Assembly (NCBI RefSeq): GCF_003589595.1 | Contig: NW_020653945.1 | Location: forward strand, 2,623,382-2,687,381 | Source of the DNA: Hyposmocoma kahamanoa | Lineage: Eukaryota; Arthropoda; Insecta; Lepidoptera; Cosmopterigidae | DNA: 64,000 bases | Direction of reading: 5' to 3' | In this document: piece after piece, positions 45,669 to 57,722 of the stretch | Layout of the letters: each line of letters begins with the position of its first letter | How positions within the stretch are numbered: position 1 is the first letter of the stretch | Translations under genes and position numbers: made by a program | The notes under the pieces: model-generated | What the model saw: only the letters and a program-made list of their open reading frames with translations | What the model was told of the DNA's origin: nothing | Database searches by the model: none

Positions 45669-45759
45669 CGCCATCGTACACGCCTGGTAAGTATTTTTAT
45701 GTTTACAACAGCAGAAAAAAGAATGTGAAATCTGTACGTTTGTGCAGCGCAAACTTTTC

Positions 45760-46185
45760 TAAAAGCAAGCTCCTTGTGAAAGAGTTCATCCAGGGAAGTA
45801 CTGCCGCCTTACTTACTTCTGCCACCAAGATGAAACCACAAGCACATGGGACTTGACAACTTTGTGTCTCAGGATGAGGAGTGCACTGGCAGTGTCCCTC
45901 TGCTTTTAATTGCAATAGAGCTCCTTGTGAAAGAAGTCCAGGGTTGTACTGCCACCACACCTATTTTTGCCACCAATCAGTAATGTGAACATTAATGCGT
46001 TCCGGCTTAGAAGGGTAAGGGTACTTACTCGTGCTGGAAATTACAGGCACCAGTGACGGGGGCAATGGTAGTGCCCCTAAGATCTTTGCTATTTAAAGCT
46101 CTGAGTGGCACTGCAACTGCTATAGATAGGCGTGTCGCTTACCACCAGGCGCACGACTTGTTCGTCCCGGCACAATCAGATCTTT
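45760..46185 (+). repeat. Dispersed repeat family A, two tandem copies
   Basis: agctccttgtgaaagagttc appears at 45766 and, in shorter form, at 45908. The second copy runs to ccaccaggcgcacgacttgt. In the putative 3'UTR intron. Confidence 0.65.
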
Positions 46186-46199
46186 GCTATGTAAATCTC

Positions 46200-47360
46200 T
46201 GAGTGGCACTTATAGGGGTAGGTGTGTGGCTATCATAAAAAAAACCCTTGAGGAACGCATTCGGTCAGTGTGCCTGATTATTTCATAAACCCTGTCCTTA
46301 AAAGAGACCATTGCCTTGCAGTAGACTATAAAAGTGTTGTATCGATCTTTTACCACGGACTGATGCAGGTGACTTTGCCTACTTAACAGAGATACCTATC
46401 GTTCGTTTCAGATGTCAGTGCGTGTCAACGAATGTAAATTTTTCCGGTATCCGGCGCCTGCCCGAGAGCGCCGGCACACCCTCTAAAATATAACACACTC
46501 ATCCCTTATAATTCGAATGTATATTCACATTAATATCACTGACTAACCTTATTAACGTATGTTGCATACGGTTGAATTCCTTTTATCAATGGTCCTGGTT
46601 GATGTACTATTGCCAAAGTTGGTGGTTTACCACTTTATAGGTTCTTAGCGGCCACCAGCAGCTTGCTTGTTCTTGACAATCGAAAGTCGTGGGCGCCTTC
46701 AAATTAGACTTTTATAGAAGCCACTACTAATGTTTATTCAAAATTTAGAAGCGCAGTTGCAGCGCCACTGTCGTGATACGCGCACTCTTTTACAGTCACA
46801 ATTAGTAAACTAAAACTGACTTCTACAAGCGTTCTAATTTGAAAACGTTCTAGGGGATACAAATTTTAATTATAAAGTGTTCACAAGAAAGAACCAACGA
46901 AATAAGAGACGGAGTTAGTTACAATCTCCGTTTGCAAAGAAAACTGTTTAGGGATTAGAAGGCTTCAATTTTGGTAATAGTATTTATGCGGTTTCATACA
47001 AAGTTGCTTTAATAAAGTATAGCGTCATGTTATATGTTTTTTCTTCAATTACAAATTTTACACTGTTTTAAATTTTGAACAAAAGTGTTGTAAAATATGT
47101 ACTATTATGACCACTCTTTTTATGAAATTCTCAACATTAATGTCATGTAATAAAAAAGGGCTTATGACAGTTTAGCTTCGAGGATATGATATCCCAGTCT
47201 CAATAAAACCACATAGGTATTATTATTTCGAAAAGCAATTTTTGGGAAAATTCACAAAATATATATATTTGACAAGTACGCGTCACAAGCTATTTATATC
47301 CTTATTGGCTGGTACCGAATGTGACTAAATTGTAAAACTATATTGTACCATGTTTTTTTC
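46200..47360. other. Unassigned stretch after family A
   Basis: An acceptor-like gttcgtttcag at 46401-46411 is followed by a 24-codon open stretch and GC-rich text; possible alternative 3'UTR exon. The rest is AT-rich with no feature. Confidence 0.3.
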
Positions 47361-47367
47361 ATTACCT

Positions 47368-47512
47368 ATTTCTGCCACCAAGTAGTAAGTGTGAAATTAC
47401 TGTGACAGAGCTCCTCAGATCTTTGCAATTTAAAGCTCCGAGTGGCACAGCAACTGCTTTGGACAGGCATGTCGCTTACAACCAGGCGCTGTTCGTCCCG
47501 TCACTTACGGTC
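47368..47512 (+). repeat. Dispersed repeat family A fragment
   Basis: tatttctgccaccaagtagt ... gcgctgttcgtcccgtcactt, an internally shortened copy. Confidence 0.6.
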
Positions 47513-47577
47513 ATTTAAGAAATTTTTTTATTTATTTTGTCACTTCCAAAAATTATACTTTCGCATTAAGTTTTTTG

Positions 47578-47870
47578 CACATATATTAATTATATATCGA
47601 CTGTGAACTGGCAATCGGTACTGTCTCAATTTTGACAACTTTACAGAATGAAAAAAAATGTCTTGTGTCATTTATATAGCATCTGATTTATTAAATAAAA
47701 ATATGTAGTTTTTTAATATTTTTATTGCACATACACTACGTATTTTTATTTAATAAACCAGATGCTATATAAATGACGCAATCAATTTTTTTCTTCATCG
47801 TGTAAACATGTCAAAATTGAGATAGTACCGGTTGCCTGTTCACAGTCGATATGCAATATTAACTATAAGC
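47578..47870. repeat. Long hairpin (fold-back MITE)
   Basis: Left arm 47591-47705 (tatcgactgtgaactggcaa, cagatgctatataaatgac inverse at right) and right arm 47738-47860 are inverted copies with few differences, separated by about 30 bases. Such a structure folds almost end to end. No frame. Confidence 0.75.
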
Positions 47871-48088
47871 TTTTACACACACATTTTAAAAATTCTAATA
47901 TCATAAACAAGAGCTTTTGTTGCACGACTTTTTACAAAACAGAATAAATTTACCAAAAATATACTTAAATATTTTGTTATACTATCTGACACTTTTTAGA
48001 TTATATATCTGATAGAATAAGTTCAAACGTGCAAGCGTCCTCCGCGACGACTCTCACCCCCGTCCTGCACAGAGTTATTACCGTTTAG

Positions 48089-48268
48089 ATGGATCTATTT
48101 AAATCTATATTAAAAGTCATGGAACACAAGTTATTGTTTATGATGTTATTAATATACATAGTCCTTCCAGGACTTGTTAGTGTTTTAAAAATAACCCTGT
48201 ATACAAGTATCATTTGTTATTTGATAATAGTCAACAAACCGTATGCAGCCATACTCTATCATGTATAA
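48089..48268 (+). CDS. Small ORF, predicted two-helix membrane protein (uncertain)
   Basis: 59 codons from ATG to TAA, too short to trust on length alone. The product is strongly hydrophobic in two blocks, LLFMMLLIYIVLPGLVSVL and TLYTSIICYLIIV, with NKPYAAILYHV at the end. Its general form (basic start, membrane helix, P, second helix, P, short tail) recalls small membrane regulators such as the small subunit of serine palmitoyltransferase, but no motif proves this. It sits inside the putative 3'UTR intron of Gapvd1, same strand. Confidence 0.2.
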   Translation: MDLFKSILKVMEHKLLFMMLLIYIVLPGLVSVLKITLYTSIICYLIIVNKPYAAILYHV

Positions 48269-49169
48269 TGGTAATCGAACTAATTAAATGTATGAAAAGG
48301 ATCACCCATGTAGAAATGTCATACGATGTTTATTCACTATTTGTAGGTGTTAATCTATGTAACTAGGAGAACTCAATCGAAAATGTTTAGCCCTAAGTAT
48401 CGTACACACGGGTCGATTTGTCGTGCGATTTATTGTCGAAACCTTGTCAACGTTTCTTAAATGTCACTCATAATTGATATACTTTTTGAATGTCAAACAT
48501 TATAATCACTGATCGGAGCTGAGGGACTTTATTTACCTAAGGTATGGAACTTTCTTAGTATGGACATACCAATTTCATCATCAATGTAAAAATTTTCTTT
48601 TACTGTTTATTTTCTAAACAATTCAAAATATAGTTTGTCTTATGTTTTTTTTAAATGGCTAAAGTATTTAAATACGTGAGTATCTATAGAAGCAACTACA
48701 ATATTATTTTTTGAGATAATAATTTGTAGCGAATATTTAATAGGAAATAAAATAATAACATAAAAAGTTATTAATATTTACATTATATACCTACTAATAA
48801 TTTTTATTCTTCCGTCTATTTCTTTTCCTTTCAGAGGCTAAAAAATGTAATATGTAATATTATGTAAATCGTATATCTGTGACCCCCGGTTCAAGCTTGC
48901 CTAGTGTCGGGACCGAGGTTAATACGAAATTATAACCATTTTCTGTGAAATAAATTTTATTGATATTTTTTATTTAAATAAATACTGATTTTTCGCCAAT
49001 ATACTCAATTTCAATAAATAATGCTCTTATTCAAATTTAATTAGTTCCGAAAAGTCCCGGGATTTCTAGACGGGAGTGTAAATAAACTCCCTCAATTCCG
49101 GTCACTGAAATGCTTAACAACTACTACAAGAAGCATAAATGTTTAATAATAAATATATAAATAAATGCT

Positions 49170-50035
49170 TGTATAATTATTAATACAAAGGTCGAACATT
49201 AAGAAAAATCTCCTTCGGTCCGAGTGGATCTGAACCAGCGTCTTCCTGCAAACTATTCTAGACGCTATGCTAACTAAGCCATGGAACAAACCAGCGAACC
49301 TTACGAATTTTTCAATGTGCTTGTTGCATGTCTTTCTTTTTGGTTTTTAACGACTTATGCCATATCTTAGTGATCTTTGTATTAATAATTAATGTAGTCG
49401 GCTCGTGAGGTAGCTGCGCGGTGAGGGAGGGGTGACAGTTTACGTGACAGTCCTGTCGCGCTGCACACTGGATTATTTCAACAATATTTTGTCTGACGAT
49501 ATTCAATAACAAGTTCATTGATAATTGAAATGAATGGACAAGCCATTTGGCAATTTTTTCAATCAACTTGCTATTGAATATCGTTAGGAAAGTCTTGTTG
49601 AAATTAATACGTGTGCAGCGCGACGTAACAGTTACGTAAGCGGTAAGGAGTGATAACTGTCGTCCGCTAACTAAACCGTGGCAAAGAGACAAAATATTTT
49701 TTTGAGATATCATATAAAACCATAACCCACTTTTAGAATATTGAAATTATTTAAAGATATTTCGGCAATACATCGTTAACCCTAACGAAGTATTGCCGAA
49801 GTTCCGATAAGTCGAATACCTTAACTAATTTTAACTGTTTTTAAAAGACAATTTTGTGCGTTTAAAACGGATATTTAGCCAATTGTCACTTAAACCGCGT
49901 TTAGTTAGTGGACGGCAGATAACTCCTCCCGCACCGTGCAGGTACCTCAGGAACCGGCTCAGTTAAGCAATGGGCCTGTAGTGGAGTGATTTCACAAAAA
50001 TAATTGATTATAACGCCGGTGAAACATCGTAACTT
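49170..50035. mobile_element. SINE copy interrupted by a MITE
   Basis: 49170-49390 carries the SINE tail (attattaatacaaaggtcga) and an inverse tRNA-like head (gaaccagcgtcttcctgc, ctaactaagccatggaac). The 3'-side sequence resumes after 49964 (gtagtggagtgatttcacaa), as in the copies at 11350 and 16150. Confidence 0.6.
49396..49964. mobile_element. Palindromic MITE inside the SINE
   Basis: The outer ends gctcgtgaggtagctgcgcg and ctcccgcaccgtgcaggtac are inverted copies. Inner arms (tgtcgcgctgcacactgg..., tgacgatattcaataacaag) match inverted at 49575-49640. A 133-codon minus frame (49312-49713) runs through it but follows the palindrome and is not a gene. Confidence 0.6.
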
Positions 50036-50690
50036 GCAATAAAAACTTACTTAAATACTCTGTAACCGCAGTAACTTATGCCGTACGTCTAAAATTGAGT
50101 CTTGTGTACGAGCGTTTAGCCTTGTAAGTATAAAAAGATATTCTTCCATGAGAATGTTTTTCAAATATCTCTTTAAACATGTATTCTACAAATGTCTGTG
50201 TAATTGAGTAAGCTTCCCTATAGCGTCCACAATTTTGTCAATAAAGGCGAAGCCAAGGATATATTTTTCAAAAAGGAACGTTACGTCTATTTTGCTTCGA
50301 TAATAATTTTACCCACATTTTCTTATCGTTTCAATGGACTGTGATTTTAGAGATGGGCAACTCTTGATATTTTGGAAATAATAAGTATTTTTATATTGTA
50401 TCGAGTGTGATATTTATGAAAAAGGTGTTCGGTAGCAGATACCTACCTGAGAGAGAAGCTTGCCTGAGAATCGGAGTTGTTTGATGACAATAATTGTGCA
50501 AAATTCTTTTTAATAGATTCTTTTCATTTGCGTGATTTATTGTCTCATGTTACAATAAATAATAATTATAGAAGATTTTTACGATTATTATCGAACAACC
50601 TGTATTGTATGTTAATCGCGTGTGTGCAAGGTTGACATAATTTATAGTTAATTTGATGAAACAAATCATAATTATAACGATAGTAATAAT
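50036..50690. other. Repeat-free stretch before the candidate promoter
   Basis: No similarity to other parts of the window and no frame. Possibly upstream regulatory sequence, by position only. Confidence 0.3.
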
Positions 50691-50694
50691 GGGG

Positions 50695-50729
50695 TATAAA
50701 TATGGCCAACGTTCAAAGCAAACTCATTC
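50695..50729 (+). promoter_or_regulatory. Candidate Pol II core promoter: TATA box and initiator
   Basis: TATAAATA at 50695-50702 and TCATTC at 50724-50729, with the initiator A 31 bases from the first T of the TATA box, the normal insect spacing. Downstream is a GC-richer, repeat-free stretch and an ATG at 50788 with a 39-codon frame (MGKLITFNLDRVREVTAIF...). No following exon is recognised in the window. It could serve a gene lying to the right. Confidence 0.4.
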
Positions 50730-51119
50730 TGCGGCCGAGCGTCGAACAATAACAACTACTGGGGGTGTCTCGTAGAGAGACGTGAATGGGAAAATTAATT
50801 ACATTCAACCTTGACCGGGTTCGCGAAGTAACTGCCATTTTTATGATTAAAATTATAATACAATTTTCTGATCTAAAGTATCATATATTTTCGATTTTTT
50901 TTTAAAGGGTAGTAGATACCATCAGCCATAACCAAGAACCAAGGGCAAGGGCCAAACTTGTAAAGAGCTCGAAATTTTGGTTTGGTCCAACAATATGGGT
51001 CAATAAATAATTATTAATAATGGGCTTCCATCAAATGTCAATAAAGGCGAGTATGGTTTTTGACGTGCAGTATTTGGTACAAGAATCATGCATGCACAGT
51101 AAGTCTTAACGAGACGCAA

Positions 51120-51372
51120 TCTCAGAGTACTTAAAAAAACCGACCACATAAAAGTTAGCGGAATTACATCTATTAGCCAAGTTTTATTGAAATCGGTTAC
51201 CGGAAAGTGCGCGAAACGGGATTCATCCCCTAGTTTGCCACCCTTAAAGGTGGAATATTTTCTTCAAATTTAAATGGGAACACTAATAAGGTACCCACCT
51301 TCCAACAAAAAAAAATCCGAAAAGAAAGAACATACCTACGGTCGAATTGAGAACCTCCTGAAATGAGGCAGA
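51120..51372. repeat. Fragment of the dispersed repeat at 35060
   Basis: gagtacttaaaaaaaccgac, ttttattgaaatcggtt, gccacccttaaaggtgga and cggtcgaattgagaacctcc match 35090-35500 in order. Confidence 0.6.
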
Positions 51373-51419
51373 ACGTGGGCAGAGTATAATAAATATTTAC
51401 CCAGACATCCATGATGTAA

Positions 51420-53338
51420 TGCAGATACAGTGGATAATATCTCCCTCTAGTTGTTAGTAATACAACCCTTTGTTAAATAAGGCCACATTTGGATAGACGT
51501 ACATTCTTCGAACAAAATTAGTTGATATTTATGCTTAATAAGGAGAGTTACAAAATTTCACATTTAATCATAAAAATAATTTGTTTTACGTAATTAGATT
51601 TTTATGACACGTGATAAAAGCATTTTCACGTATGATCACATGTGGCTTTATAATACTTCGAAGTAAATGTAAAAATACAACACAAATATTCTGTGCTACA
51701 AATTGTGTCAATCTTATCAGGGTCAAGACAGACTGATCGACGGCGATTGGCGAGATTTCCCTTCAAAAAGCATAGGGAATGCTCGCAGGCGTAGTAAAAA
51801 GGATGCGAATGGCATCGCACTAATCGTGTTTTATATGTAATGGAAACGTAAGTTATACATTAATAAAAGTATGTTTGTAAGTTTCGACCTGTGAATCAAT
51901 TTAAATGATAACCGGAGATCTTGACAGAATTTATGAAAATGTCATTCTTATTTTCGTATGTCATCGGTATAAATAGTATAGAACTTATACTCTAGCCAAA
52001 TTCGACGTAGAACAAGGTTCAATTTATAGGAATGGAAGCGAATTTTTGTAACGATATTGTACATAACCACGGACTTGTATATTAAACTGGACCGCTCACT
52101 AAGTTAATAAAACGAACCGAGTGACAGGCTCCAAAGTAGTAATGAGTCTCTTTCTAATAGGGTGTTTATTCATGTTCATGTTTCAGCCAGCCATATTGTT
52201 TTTAACTTTTTAATTTTTACAGAAAAAATGTCCGCTTATGGATGACCAAAAAGTAATATTATTTCATAATACAAATTAGTATACTTATTTGATATGCTAC
52301 TTCATAATAGAAGGTTTCATTGTGTGATATATATATTTTTTGTATTATTACAGTAAAAGCTTATTACCTTTAAGCTAATTTTATTTAACCAAAATTTAAA
52401 AAGTTAATAGACTAGACACTATCTAAGATGATTTTATTTAGCGTTGGCAACTTGTTAGACAAGGACAGACCACTACTTCAAGCTATCTCACGTAGCTCGG
52501 TTTTTAATTTTACTTAAAACTTAACATAACCCAATAAGGTGTAATTTGTAATATTGGTATATCGAAGTGCGCGATCCAGTTTATGAAATATATAAATCCA
52601 TGTAAGCACATCAGACTACACATTTTGTTCGAAAATCGCCTCCAGTGCAACGGAACTAGATACGTCAATATGTAACTTGATGTGCTGGCGTGTGTATATT
52701 GCATAATGAATTTTATGGTCAATTGTATAACGCACATATTAGATACGAGCCAAAATCTTCCGCGGTAATCTCGCAAATGCGCGAGCATTCTCGAGCATGC
52801 GCGAGAAGTCCGCGGATACCGTAACAAAAATTCCATTCCACTCAATAAGTCGACAAACAAAATCATATGGTTTTTAGGGTTTACACCTCTGACTGCTTCA
52901 CTGTTACCACAATTTCATTATTTTTCCACGAAATTCGATTAGGTTATTGATAATACAGATATTAAAGTCATGTCTGTAATGATTTTTTTTTGCAACAGAA
53001 GTTTCAAATTACCGAAAAATAACTTAAAAATTACCAGTGGTTTATTATTTATAAATCATTCCTTTTTTTTATTTAAAGGAAGATATTGCAAACCTTCGAA
53101 TAATTCAAGTTCAGAGGCGGAAATAGATGCCGGATGAGATATATAGTAAATTAATATAAAATAAAATGTTACAATTTTTGTTTCTTTTCAGATGAAAATG
53201 GTAGATACCATTACCTACTATCTAGCAGTAATCATTAATAAGATTCAAAAACTTATTTACTTTATTCATAAATCATTCGTATCAATAGATAATTTGTAAA
53301 CTTTATAATAATTGGCTAGGTAAGTTTTACTTTTATAT
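51420..53338. other. Unassigned intergenic stretch
   Basis: 51475-51560 resembles the inside of the MITE at 4650 (ttaaataaggccacatttg). The 118-codon minus frame at 52510-52866 has no recognisable domain. 52760-52810 has a gcgcgag/ctcgagcatgcgcgag hairpin. The rest is AT-rich. Confidence 0.35.
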
Positions 53339-53340
53339 TC

Positions 53341-53925
53341 TGTCTTTTTTGAAGATGGAGTAAAACGACAGTTCATTGCGTTAAAGTGGTGCCCGCTTAC
53401 GAGCAGCTAGTGAATGCAATCGATAAATATTCTATCGACTATCGACTGATTATTGGTCACGCTTATGGAATAAATAGCCGAACTTGTTTCATTTGAATCA
53501 TCCTGGACCCATTATTCATCCAATTACTGAGCACAAATTCATTTGGATTGTCAATTTTTGTAAGTTCATACATACATACATTGTATTTAGAACTGTGTTT
53601 ATGAATAAAGGAGAGACATTTTAAAGATTTTCATTTTAAATGAATTTAGATAATCAAATCCGAGTATTGTTGTTAAAATGTATATGTACAAAAATTGATC
53701 TCGATGCTAGTAGCCCAACTGTCCAAATAAGAGTAAAGAAGGCAATAACACAAGTAGTAATCATTAGAACGCCGTAACATTCACAATTCATTAATTTTTG
53801 GCAAAATTTATCTCCTTGCACAATTTATCGACAAAACTATCGACAACAACTACATAACTATTTAAAATTTTACGGAAACTGGCAATCCTACGAATGTCAT
53901 TTTACTCCGTCTTCAAAAAAGACTG
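53341..53925. mobile_element. Complete MITE with GAAGACGGAGTAAAA ends
   Basis: Left end tgtcttttttgaagatggag and right end (inverse of gtcttttttgaagacggag). 585 bases. Contains ggaataaatagccgaacttg and tttaaaattttacgg, shared with the copies at 14783 and 12560. No frame. Confidence 0.75.
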
Positions 53926-53929
53926 ACTA

Positions 53930-55775
53930 CGTAACCCAATTACTTACCTATTTAAAATTTGGTTTAGTGCTGTCGCGCCTTTTACCAATGCTACTTACGA
54001 GGCTTTGCACTATCCGCGACTACATTTATATAACAGTCATTTAGTATTGACGCAGTGCTAATGCGTGTTCAACGTTTAGTCGGGTGCAACCCTTATGTAT
54101 TCCTGAAGTAAGAGTTCCGAAGACAGATTTAGAATTAAAAATTTAAGTTAATCTGAGCACCGGTTCATTTTGCACTAAAAAGACACTAATTTTCAATTAA
54201 CATACAGTGTTAATATAAGCATCATATACGTAAACAGTGAAGTTTTCTTATTAAATGCATTTTCAATTCAAATAACCATATTTTTCGAGTGGAGTATTAC
54301 GGCTTGACGGGAAGAGCTGGTATCATATCATTCTGTCAAGGAAAAAATGGCTGGTTGTGATTTGTTAAGAATTTTCCATCCTTGTTCTAAAAGTACAGTT
54401 TACGTGGGGTAACGAAAACTAAACACGGCGCACTCTGAATAACAAAAGTGATATTAATTTTTGGGATTCTGATAAAATTTGAAATTTTTTTTTAATATGA
54501 AAACCGATATACAAGTTTAATTCGAACCTTTTTTTGTCAGTTTCAGAAAATGCTACTTCTCGAATTATGTCACTTTGTTACCGAGTGTGCGATATGGCCA
54601 CTTGCCACTCTTAAAAAGATTAGTGTCGTTTGACACCGTCTCAGTTAGGACACATGAACAATAATTGGCCGCGTTACAACAATGCATTAGAGTGCCTACA
54701 CATTTGCTCGATTTTTTTTTTGGCAATCAATACGTGTGATCATTGATCAAACAATATCAGTATCGTGTCGTCAAACCAAAACACTGTAATATCAAAAACA
54801 GCAAGTTAAAGGTATTCTATCTTTATGATTAATAACATCGTAGAAAGAATTCTATCTTGCCATTATAATTTAACTTTACAAAACCAGTTTCTACTGAAAA
54901 ACAAAAATTTTTTTCTCGACAACAGCTAAAAGATTATCGTAGCTATGATATTAGAAAATACCGTCTTGCAGTGTTTGATTGTACAGACTGTCGACAGCGT
55001 ATTTTTTCACGATCGACATTGTGGAATTTAAATTAAGTGTACATGCCTACAAATTTGTTCGAATTTAATTAAACTAGATTACGTTATAGCTTTGTTAAAA
55101 TTATAACAAAAGAAAAAATATGAAAATTCAAGGAAATCGGTAGGTACTGATTGTTAAAACACACCACGTCAAAAATAAAACAAAGCTGTAGGCACCTTTA
55201 TACGCCTCGATTGTCCGAGATGATTCCAAAAATCATGGACCACTTAATTTTCTATTTAGTTTCATTTTCAACCACGTGCATGCCAAACAGTGTGAGCTTT
55301 AAAAATCACTCCACCATTGTTTCGCCTTATACATTCATTATAGCTCCACTCTTTTTGCCTAAAATCGACTTAGGCCCGCATTTGTAAATAGCTCTCAAGT
55401 CCGAAATTAAAAGCATTTCAGCTAAGATCATCTGAAGGTCTCCGGTAATAATATCCCACGGATTTCCATTCTACTGTGACGACCACTTCAACTGTCCAAG
55501 ATCCAACACCTGATTAGTTAATACTTAATAATAATATTGAGCCGCGGCTTACCTACATGACCTTTATTACAAGCTGATGAAATTATTAATCAATGAGTAT
55601 TTATTAATAAAAGGGATATTTATATTAATACAGTTTACTCAAAATCTTAAACTTGAGATGGATTTATTAATACGGGCCTTTTAAACTTAAAATGTATCTG
55701 TAGGGTATTTAAAACTGTTACTATAGCTGCTATCTAGTATACGATGTGAATGTGTAATCAAAGCAATCGATATAC
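53930..55775. other. Unassigned intergenic stretch
   Basis: No gene. 54690-54740 and 55020-55060 share gtgcctacacatttg/catgcctacaaatttg motifs in direct orientation. The remainder is AT-rich with no clear element ends. Confidence 0.35.
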
Positions 55776-55779
55776 AATA

Positions 55780-55995
55780 TGACGACCTCAGTGGCCTAGG
55801 GTTTAGCACCATGGGCGCTTGATAAGGAGGTCCCGGGTTCGATTCCCGGTGGAACCAATTTATGTAACGAATTTTTCTAAATTGGTTCTGGTCTGGGTTA
55901 ACGGGTAGTGCCCCCGGAGTTAATTTCGTTACTCTGGTACTCATAGTAAAGGGAATACCCTGAGACCAGGTAACTGGTGTGATTATCTGGCACTT
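55780..55995 (+). mobile_element. tRNA-derived SINE, best copy
   Basis: A box tggcctagggtttagca (55793) and B box gggttcgattcc (55835) with a perfect T-stem (cccgg/ccggg). The tail ctggtctgggttaacgggta ends with ctctggtactcatagtaaag. The other copy is at 1488. The acceptor stem does not close, so it is not a tRNA gene. Confidence 0.75.
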
Positions 55996-56241
55996 TATTA
56001 TTATTTAGCAGTAAATAAATAATCATGAATATATTTTGTCTTTTTTTTTTACCTTGACAAGTGTCCCGTATTCCCAACTAATTCGCGACTTATTCTCGCT
56101 TCTTACCCGTGGACCAACTGACTGGTTCACATCGGTGGACTACGGGCAATTATTTCTTCCTGTTGGTCTCTCATGAACATAAGGATTGGGGATAGAGAGA
56201 GGAACCTAGGGATTTTTCTTTTCTCGTGAGTCGCCTTGTTA

Positions 56242-56986
56242 CATGGAGTATAAAACAAGAAATAGAGACAAAATGTCATTTGAAAATTATTCTAACAAAT
56301 CATTACTGTGACAACTGCGCTCCGATTGGCCAGCCCGAATTCGAAATAATTGACGGGTGTCGTCATTGACTTACAATTATATGGACGTCGGGTCCGCGCT
56401 AAAAAGTGTCCGCACTTGTAAAGCGCTAAAATAGTATACAGAGCGCGACACTCCGCTTTAGTCTTCATTTGTTCTACTGACAGCGCGATACTGCGATGAC
56501 ATTACAATTTAAATTTCGAATAGGTTGACTTGGGACATTTTTTTCGTGGTTTTTGTTTTAGACCCGTCGTCCATTTATTTGTAAGTCAATGGGTGTCGTC
56601 AATTGTTTCACTTCAAATCGACTACTTTAACTTGAGCTTTGCTATAATGGACGAAAAAATTACATATTTAATTACCGATGAAATGTGATTCCGTATGTTT
56701 TGTAATTAGATGTTTTGCTGTTTTTCCCACACCACCGAAAGGAACAGCCCCCCATAGAGATATTTATCTTTATTACAATAAATACAGGATATGTTTGGAA
56801 TATACAGAGACGTACACACGTCAGTTGTTGGCGGTGTGCTATTTCAGCTTTCTAATTTGTGAGTGATTTGTGTGTTTCAGTGCAAACGAGAGTTGATATT
56901 TAAAAAGTAATACAAGCCACATTTGCCCGAGTTGCCAGTGATGGATGGCCCTAATTTGGTCTCTATTTCTGGTTATGTATTCGATG
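56242..56986. mobile_element. hAT-like MITE (CATCGAGTATAT family) hosting another MITE
   Basis: catggagtataaaacaagaa at the left and the inverse pattern tttctggttatgtattcgatg at the right. The body matches 42741 but is split by the 228-base element at 56364. Confidence 0.7.
56364..56591 (-). mobile_element. CATTGACTTAC MITE, copy 3, 8-bp target duplication
   Basis: 228 bases in the opposite orientation to copies 1 and 2, flanked by ggtgtcgt on both sides. The duplicated 8 bases belong to the host MITE, whose unbroken form at 42741 has one copy. Confidence 0.9.
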
Positions 56987-57436
56987 CACCAGGTGCACCA
57001 ATTGTTCGTACTTTGTTTCATTAAAAAAAAAATTGGCATTGTGAATCGAACTGACGCTGATGAATAAAAAGAAAAGTTTAAAATAAAATATTCAGCTTTA
57101 TTGTTTAAAAATAAAAACTTTTTGTACAATATTTTGGGACTAAACTACGCTATCGAATACAATTCCTATAGTAACAATGAATGTGAACCGAGTTACAAAT
57201 ATAATATTTACAGAGGTGGTAACAATATCCATAACAAATTAAGCAAACAGTGCATATCTTTGGCAACTTCATAAAGGTTTGATTAAATCTTAATACACAT
57301 TTTTAGGAACCAATATAAGAAACAAAACTCCATAGTCATTTTAAATAATAGCCGTTATAATTCAAGGTTCGTCAGGCTATAGCACATAAATAAAAAAAAG
57401 TGCTTCATTTGTTAATATATAATTATATATTTTTTG

Positions 57437-57722
57437 CATTGACTTACAATTATATGGACGTCGGGTCCGCGCTAAAAAGTGTCCGAACTTATAGGGCGTT
57501 AAAATCGTATACAGAGCGTCATTCACGCTTTAGTCTTAGTTTGTTCGACTGACAGCGAAGCAAGCAAAATTAGACAGTACTGCGATGACATTACAATTTA
57601 AATTCAACGTTTTAGCTTCTTCATATTCCTTTACATGTCACTACGTGTAAATAGGTTGGCTTGGGACATTTTTTTCGTGGTTTTTGTATTAGACCCGTCG
57701 TCCATTTATTTGTAAGTCAATG
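57437..57722 (-). mobile_element. CATTGACTTAC MITE, copy 4, 8-bp target duplication
   Basis: 286 bases with the same ends, flanked by attttttg on both sides. About 58 bases longer than the other copies, owing to extra sequence around 57560-57650. Confidence 0.88.

Larger units (their letters stand above)
45669..48972 (+). other. Gapvd1: Probable Gapvd1 3'UTR with a 3.1-kb intron
   Basis: A perfect donor (ctg/gtaagt, exon end 45686) lies 18 bases after the stop. A very strong acceptor (tctatttcttttcctttcag) ends at 48834, followed at 48949-48954 by AATAAA. A second candidate acceptor (gttcgtttcag, start 46412) is followed by an AATAAA at 47011-47016. The model is inferred from splice and poly(A) signals only. 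An intron junction within 50 bases of the stop would not be expected to trigger nonsense-mediated decay. Confidence 0.45.

Noticed and set aside
46412..46483. Alternative last coding exon after exon 27
   Set aside because: The acceptor is fair and the frame is open for 24 codons, but it has no VPS9 similarity; exon 28 carries the conserved end. It may still be a 3'UTR exon.
49312..49713. 133-codon minus-strand frame
   Set aside because: It runs through a SINE and a palindromic MITE; its sequence mirrors the repeat and shows no protein family features.
52510..52866. 118-codon minus-strand frame
   Set aside because: No recognisable domain, no splice or promoter context, and composition like surrounding intergenic DNA.
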